Assembly: GCF_001422725.1 (NCBI RefSeq)
Contig: NZ_LMMA01000036.1
Coordinates: 1 to 64,000, forward strand
From: Flavobacterium sp. Leaf82
GTDB taxonomy: Bacteria; Bacteroidota; Bacteroidia; Flavobacteriales; Flavobacteriaceae
DNA: 64,000 nucleotides
Reading direction: 5' to 3'
Part shown: in pieces, positions 59,513 to 64,000 of the stretch
How the letters are laid out: every line of letters begins with the position of its first letter
How positions within the stretch are numbered: position 1 is the first letter of the stretch
The notes under the pieces: model-generated
What the model was told of the DNA's origin: nothing
Databases searched by the model: none
Seen by the model: the letters and a program-made list of their open reading frames with translations, nothing else
Made by a program: the position numbers and the translations under genes

Positions 59513-62500
59513 TTAATCTCTAATCATGGTAATAAAACCCTTGACTCTGGGGATGCCATCGCCCAGATCAATTAAATAATAATAGGTGTCATTATTTAAT
59601 GGAGATCCACTATATGTTCCGTCCCATTCATTACTATAGCTGTTTTTAGTATACACTATTCTGCCTGCTCTGTCGTATACGGTAACTTTATTATTTGGGA
59701 ACTGGTCAATATCCTTAATTACCCAGAAATCATTTTTACCGTCTCCATTTGGTGATAATATATTGTTGATTACTAATGCATCCGGAGAAAGTCCTTTATA
59801 TACAATAATTGTATAGGTTTCTTTTGTGACGCCATCTTCTGCTGTAACAACTGTTTCAATTGTATTATCTCCAAAATTTAAAATTATTGGAGTACTGGCA
59901 GTATTGCTTGTCACAGGCAATCCGTTTACTGTTATTTTCGCTCCCGGATCTGTTACTGTAGGAGTTACCGTAATCGAAGCTACATCATATTTTACTACTG
60001 TATTATAGTTAGTTATATCAGTATTAAATTTAGGATCCAGTATGCCGTTACTAATTTTTAGATTAGATAAGGATGCATTATCATCGCCTTCTTTTGTAAT
60101 ATTCAGAATGTAGCTTTTTGTAGTTAAACCGTCTTCGGATGTTACTTTTATAACAAATGCATTTACACCAGGTTGTAGTGAATTTATAGTATAAGACCCG
60201 CCACTTACAATTGCTACTCCGTTGATTGTTATTTTAGCCAAAGGATCATCAGCAGCTATAGTTATAATTTCTGAATTGACATTACTACTAACATTCGTGT
60301 TATACAAAAGCACATTTGGTGAAAAGGCAGGAGTTAGAACTCCGTTGCTAATTGTTAAGCTTGCTAAATTTACATCCGTTGGTGACAGCACCGTTAACGT
60401 TCCTGTAATATAGGTTATACTATAATTAGGATCTACCGCACCATTTACGGTAATGGCATAAACCCCAACCGGACTTGTTGCATTTGCAATGGTTGCAAGG
60501 ACTGGTGGCGTAGTTAAACTGGCAGAAGTATCACCGTTTACAAATCCAGAATAACTTGCTGTTAGTGTTGGATTCGCTGCTCCATAAACTCTGCTTTTAT
60601 CATCGGCAGTTATAGTTAGAGGAGCTGTAGTCACTGCTAAGTTTCCATTTACATAAGTAATTGCATAGTTTGAAGATGCTGCTCCATTAGCTGTTATCGG
60701 ATATGTTCCAACTGCACTTGCTAATACTGCGGTTGTCGAAATAGTTGGCGCAGTAGTTAAACTTGCTACTGTATCGCCATTTACAAATCCGGTATAACTT
60801 GCTGTTAAGGCTGGATTTGCAGAACCATATGTTTTGGTTTGATTATTTGCTGTTATTGTTAAAGTTGCAGCGTTTATCGCCAAGTTACCGCTGACATACG
60901 TAATGATATAATTAGAAGAAGTTAATACTGCCCCACTTGGTATAAGTTCATAATTACCTATAGCGCTTACAATTGTTGCTGTACTGGTAATTGTCGACGG
61001 AGTAACAATAATAGCATTGGTATCTCCATTTACAAATCCTGTAGCGCTGCTACTAAAGACAGGATCTGCTGCTCCATAAAGACGAGTTGCATCATTAGCT
61101 GTGATTGTTAAAGCTGCCGGATTTACGGTGCTGTTTGCAATTGGTAAAGTCACAGTTGTTGCACTTGTACTGGTTAACAAAACATCTCCTGAATAATTTC
61201 CTGCTGCGATTGTTCCGTTTAATCTAATATAAACTGGTGTAGAAACAATTGTTCCGGTTCCTCCTACGGTCAATGAATTAGAGAATATGATGCCATCGCT
61301 ACTTACTTCAAATCCGGAAGGCGCTGTTACTAAAATTCCTGCAAGCATATCGGTTCCTGATACATTAAATATATCTGATGTTGATACGGTGCCATAAGTT
61401 GTAGTTAATGCAGCTAAAGTTCCTGTGACTACAATAGTTGGCGGAGCTGTTCTATTAACTACAATAGTATAAGTTTCTGTCGTTATCCCATCCTGAGCTG
61501 TTACAACTGTAGTAATAACATTTGAACCAACTGCTAAGGCAATAACTCCTGAAGCATTTCCGCTAATAACTGTAATTCCATTTATTGTCACGGCAGCATC
61601 AGCATCATTAGTAAATGGAGTTACGGTTATACTTGTAATATCATTTGCGACATTGGCAGTATAATTGGTTGTTCCTGTTGCAAAAGCCGGAGTCAAAGTT
61701 CCTTCACTTATCGTAAGATCAGATAAAGTGGCATCTGTTAATGGTGTCACCGTTAAAATTCCATCAACATAATTAAAAGTATAATTTAATGCTAGTGCTC
61801 CGCTTGCTGTAATAGGATATGTTCCTACCAAACTCGCAGCATTAGCTGTTGTTGTAACTGTTGCCAAAGTGGTTAAATTGGCTACTGTATCGCCATTTAC
61901 AAATCCGGTATAACTTGCCGTTAAAGTTGGAATTGCTTCACCAAAATCTTTAGACTGATCGTCTGCGGTAACAGTTAATATTGCAGCGGTCACCGTTAAA
62001 ATTCCATCAACATAAGCAATTGTATAATTTGTATTTACTGCTCCGCTGGCTGTTATTGTATATGTTCCAACTGGACTTGTCGCATCAGCAATTGTTGTGA
62101 TTGTTGGCGGAGTCGTTAAACTAGTTGCAGTATCTCCGTTTACAAACCCGGAATAACTTGCCGTTAAAGTTGGATTTGCCGATCCGTACGTTTTGGTTTG
62201 TGAATCTGCAGTAATTGTTAATGTCGCAGCAGTTACAGTCAAAATTCCATCAACATAAGCAATTGTATAATTTGGATTTACTGCTCCGCTTGCCGTTATT
62301 GTATATGTTCCAACTGGACTTGTCGCATCAGCAATTGTTGCAATTGTTGGCGGAGTCGTTAAACTCGTTGCAGTGTCGCCATTTACAAATCCGCTATAAC
62401 TTGCTGTTAAAGTTGGATTTGAATCTCCATATATTTTGCTTTGCGCATCCGCTGTAATGGTTAAAGTCGCGGCGGTAACGGTTAAAGTTCCATCAACATA

Positions 62501-64000
62501 AGCAATTGTATAATTTGGATTTAGTGCTCCGCTTGCCGTAATTGGATATGTACCGACTGGACTTGTCGCATCGGCTGTTGTTGTAATTGTTGCAGCCGTA
62601 GTTAAAGTTGCTGCAGTATCTCCGTTTACAAATCCGGTGTAACTTGCTGTTAAAGTTGGGTTTACTGAACCGTATGCTTTAGTTTGAGCATCTGCTGTAA
62701 TCGTTAATGTTGCAACTGTTACGGTCAAAGTTCCATCAACATAAGCAATTGTATAATTAGCATTTACTGCTCCACTTGCCGTGATTGGATATGTACCGAC
62801 TGGGCTTGTCGCATCGGCAATTGTTGTAATTGTTGCCGGTGTGGTTAAACTTGCAACGGTATCTCCATTTACAAATCCGCTATAACTTGCTGTTAAAGTT
62901 GGATTTGAATCTCCATATATTTTGGTTTGTGCATCTGCCGTTACTGTTAGAGTTGCAGGATTAACCGTAAGAATACCATCTGTATAAGCGATTGTATAAT
63001 TTGCACTAACTGCACCACTTGCCCTTATTGGATATGTTCCAACTGGACTTGTGGCATCGGCAATAGTTGAAATGGTTGCGGGCGTGGTTAAACTTGCTAC
63101 CGTATCTCCGTTTACAAATCCGGTATAAGTTGCTGTTAAAGTTGGGTTTGCTGAACCGTATGTTTTGGTTTGTGCATCTGCTGATACTGTTAGAGTTGCC
63201 GGATTAACAGTAAGAGTTCCATCTGTATAAGCGATTGTATAATTTGCACTAACTGCACCACTTGCCGTTATTGGATATGTTCCTACGGGACTGCTCTGAA
63301 TTGCTGTTGTGCTAATAGTTGGCAAAGTAGTTAAACTTGCTTCGGTATCTCCATTAACAAAACCTATATAACTAATTGTCAATGTAGGATTTGCTTCGCC
63401 ATAAATTTTACTTTGATTATTGGCTACAATTGTTAATAATGTTGTAGCAGATATCGTTAGTGTTCCATCAATATAATTAATCGTATAATTTGGGTCCGAT
63501 GCTCCACTCGCTACAATTGGATATGTTCCAACCGAACTTACTGTTGTGGCAGTAGTATTAATCGTTGGTGGAGTTAGCAAACTTGCCTCTGTATCACCAT
63601 TGGCAAAACCAGTATAACTAACTGTTAAAGTTGGATTTGGATCTCCATAAACTTTATTTTTATCGTCTGCGGTAATCGTTAAACTTGCAGCGGTCACCGT
63701 TAAAGTTCCGTCAACATAAGCAATTGTATAATTTGGATTTACTGCTCCGCTTGCCTTAATTGGATATGTACCTACTGGACTTCCTAAAACAGCGGTTGTT
63801 GCAATTGTTGCAGGCGTAGTTAAACTTGCTGCAGTATCTCCGTTTACAAATCCAGTATAAGTTGCTGTTAAGGTTGGATTTGCATCTCCGTAAGTTTTTG
63901 TTTGTGCATCTGCGGTAATGGTTAAGATTGCGGAAGTAACGGTCAAAGTTCCATCAACATAAGCAATTGTATAATTTGAATTTACTGCTCCGCTTGCCGT
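59513..64000 (-). CDS. Giant MBG-repeat cell-surface adhesin with T9SS type B sorting domain (partial, 5' end outside window)
   Basis: At least 1,495 residues are visible; the reading frame is open to the window edge, so the N-terminus lies outside. From the left of the protein come nine MBG repeats (~81 residues each, start pattern LTITADAQTKTYG, end YTIAYVDGTLTV), a cadherin-like beta-sandwich, an unclassified ~110-residue Ig-like domain (SDIFNVSGTDMLAGILVTAP), three more MBG repeats, two cadherin-like domains and the C-terminal gliding-motility domain (LSPNGDGKNDFWVIKDIDQF, WDGTYSGSPLNNDTYYYLI). The last is the type B T9SS signal (CHU_C). It is exported and displayed on the surface, probably through the adjacent SprF-like protein. 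Confidence 0.94.
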   Translation of the reverse strand, partial: TASGAVNSNYTIAYVDGTLTVTSAILTITADAQTKTYGDANPTLTATYTGFVNGDTAASLTTPATIATTAVLGSPVGTYPIKASGAVNPNYTIAYVDGTLTVTAASLTITADDKNKVYGDPNPTLTVSYTGFANGDTEASLLTPPTINTTATTVSSVGTYPIVASGASDPNYTINYIDGTLTISATTLLTIVANNQSKIYGEANPTLTISYIGFVNGDTEASLTTLPTISTTAIQSSPVGTYPITASGAVSANYTIAYTDGTLTVNPATLTVSADAQTKTYGSANPTLTATYTGFVNGDTVASLTTPATISTIADATSPVGTYPIRASGAVSANYTIAYTDGILTVNPATLTVTADAQTKIYGDSNPTLTASYSGFVNGDTVASLTTPATITTIADATSPVGTYPITASGAVNANYTIAYVDGTLTVTVATLTITADAQTKAYGSVNPTLTASYTGFVNGDTAATLTTAATITTTADATSPVGTYPITASGALNPNYTIAYVDGTLTVTAATLTITADAQSKIYGDSNPTLTASYSGFVNGDTATSLTTPPTIATIADATSPVGTYTITASGAVNPNYTIAYVDGILTVTAATLTITADSQTKTYGSANPTLTASYSGFVNGDTATSLTTPPTITTIADATSPVGTYTITASGAVNTNYTIAYVDGILTVTAAILTVTADDQSKDFGEAIPTLTASYTGFVNGDTVANLTTLATVTTTANAASLVGTYPITASGALALNYTFNYVDGILTVTPLTDATLSDLTISEGTLTPAFATGTTNYTANVANDITSITVTPFTNDADAAVTINGITVISGNASGVIALAVGSNVITTVVTAQDGITTETYTIVVNRTAPPTIVVTGTLAALTTTYGTVSTSDIFNVSGTDMLAGILVTAPSGFEVSSDGIIFSNSLTVGGTGTIVSTPVYIRLNGTIAAGNYSGDVLLTSTSATTVTLPIANSTVNPAALTITANDATRLYGAADPVFSSSATGFVNGDTNAIIVTPSTITSTATIVSAIGNYELIPSGAVLTSSNYIITYVSGNLAINAATLTITANNQTKTYGSANPALTASYTGFVNGDTVASLTTAPTISTTAVLASAVGTYPITANGAASSNYAITYVNGNLAVTTAPLTITADDKSRVYGAANPTLTASYSGFVNGDTSASLTTPPVLATIANATSPVGVYAITVNGAVDPNYSITYITGTLTVLSPTDVNLASLTISNGVLTPAFSPNVLLYNTNVSSNVNSEIITIAADDPLAKITINGVAIVSGGSYTINSLQPGVNAFVIKVTSEDGLTTKSYILNITKEGDDNASLSNLKISNGILDPKFNTDITNYNTVVKYDVASITVTPTVTDPGAKITVNGLPVTSNTASTPIILNFGDNTIETVVTAEDGVTKETYTIIVYKGLSPDALVINNILSPNGDGKNDFWVIKDIDQFPNNKVTVYDRAGRIVYTKNSYSNEWDGTYSGSPLNNDTYYYLIDLGDGIPRVKGFITMIRD
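61880..64000 (-). repeat. 243-bp tandem repeats in the adhesin gene
   Basis: Eight to nine consecutive units of 243 bp (81 codons) are highly similar at the DNA level; for example the string GTATCTCC starts at 62616 and again at 62859. Such units are prone to gain or loss by recombination, so the length of this protein may vary between strains. Confidence 0.9.

Noticed and set aside
63946..64000. Start codon of the adhesin at 63946
   Set aside because: The codon is a TTG inside the repeat string GTLTVT; the reading frame continues to the window edge, so the gene is 5'-truncated by the window.

Overview
The window is low-GC chromosomal DNA from a member of the Bacteroidota, almost certainly a Flavobacterium or a close relative. 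The main signs are a type IX secretion adhesin with a gliding-motility C-terminal domain beside a PorP/SprF partner, TAnnTTTG-type -7 promoter elements, weak ribosome binding sites, and many interspersed palindromic repeats. No rRNA, tRNA, CRISPR array or insertion sequence was recognised.

Region 1 (1-16.3 kb) is an iron acquisition locus. It holds a nitroreductase, a PLP decarboxylase, a fused NIS synthetase-acetyltransferase, a flavin N-hydroxylase, a second (type C) NIS synthetase and a MATE exporter. A free-standing acyl carrier protein and an AMP-forming ligase follow. On the other strand is a TonB-dependent receptor, and divergent from it a PepSY membrane protein, probably a reductase. 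Gene order matches the known rhbBCDEF (rhizobactin 1021/schizokinen) order with rhbC and rhbD fused, so a citrate dihydroxamate is the best guess for the product. Fur-like sites flank the receptor/PepSY divergent promoter.

Region 2 (16.3-40.1 kb) holds regulators paired with stress, detoxification and transport genes: AhpD-like, MocR, TetR with a Bcr/CflA MFS pump, TehA-like with AraC, DoxX, DUF1223, a LytS/LytTR two-component pair, OsmC, two exported alpha/beta hydrolases, cupins, a five-gene operon (YceI, tautomerase, SDR, NTF2-like, nitronate monooxygenase), Crp/Fnr, SDR with HxlR, MarR with GNAT, and TetR with SDR. Many operators can be read directly. The most striking is a 21-bp-period direct repeat of GTCCGTTTC lying exactly 37 nt upstream of a -7 element in front of three separate genes (DoxX, alpha/beta hydrolase, epoxide hydrolase), which defines a small regulon.

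Region 3 (40.2-48.1 kb) has a single-domain response regulator, an unrecognised protein and the four-gene ligase-associated DNA repair cluster (MBL exonuclease, ATP-dependent ligase, DEXH helicase, PdeM phosphoesterase), followed by a convergent GNAT-like gene.

Region 4 (48.5-64 kb) has an AraC regulator, a lipoprotein sugar dehydrogenase, a FadR-type regulator with a fosmidomycin-resistance-like MFS pump (matching operators before both), the methionine importer metN-metI-metQ with a hairpin-rich leader, a cupin/quinone oxidoreductase pair with a divergent HxlR regulator, and a PorP/SprF protein beside a giant MBG-repeat adhesin that runs off the right edge.

Between genes lie at least a dozen copies or half-copies of ~100-bp palindromes. 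They are often nested concentrically inside other, unrelated inverted repeats. This repeat architecture and the three-promoter regulon are the least explained structures here.
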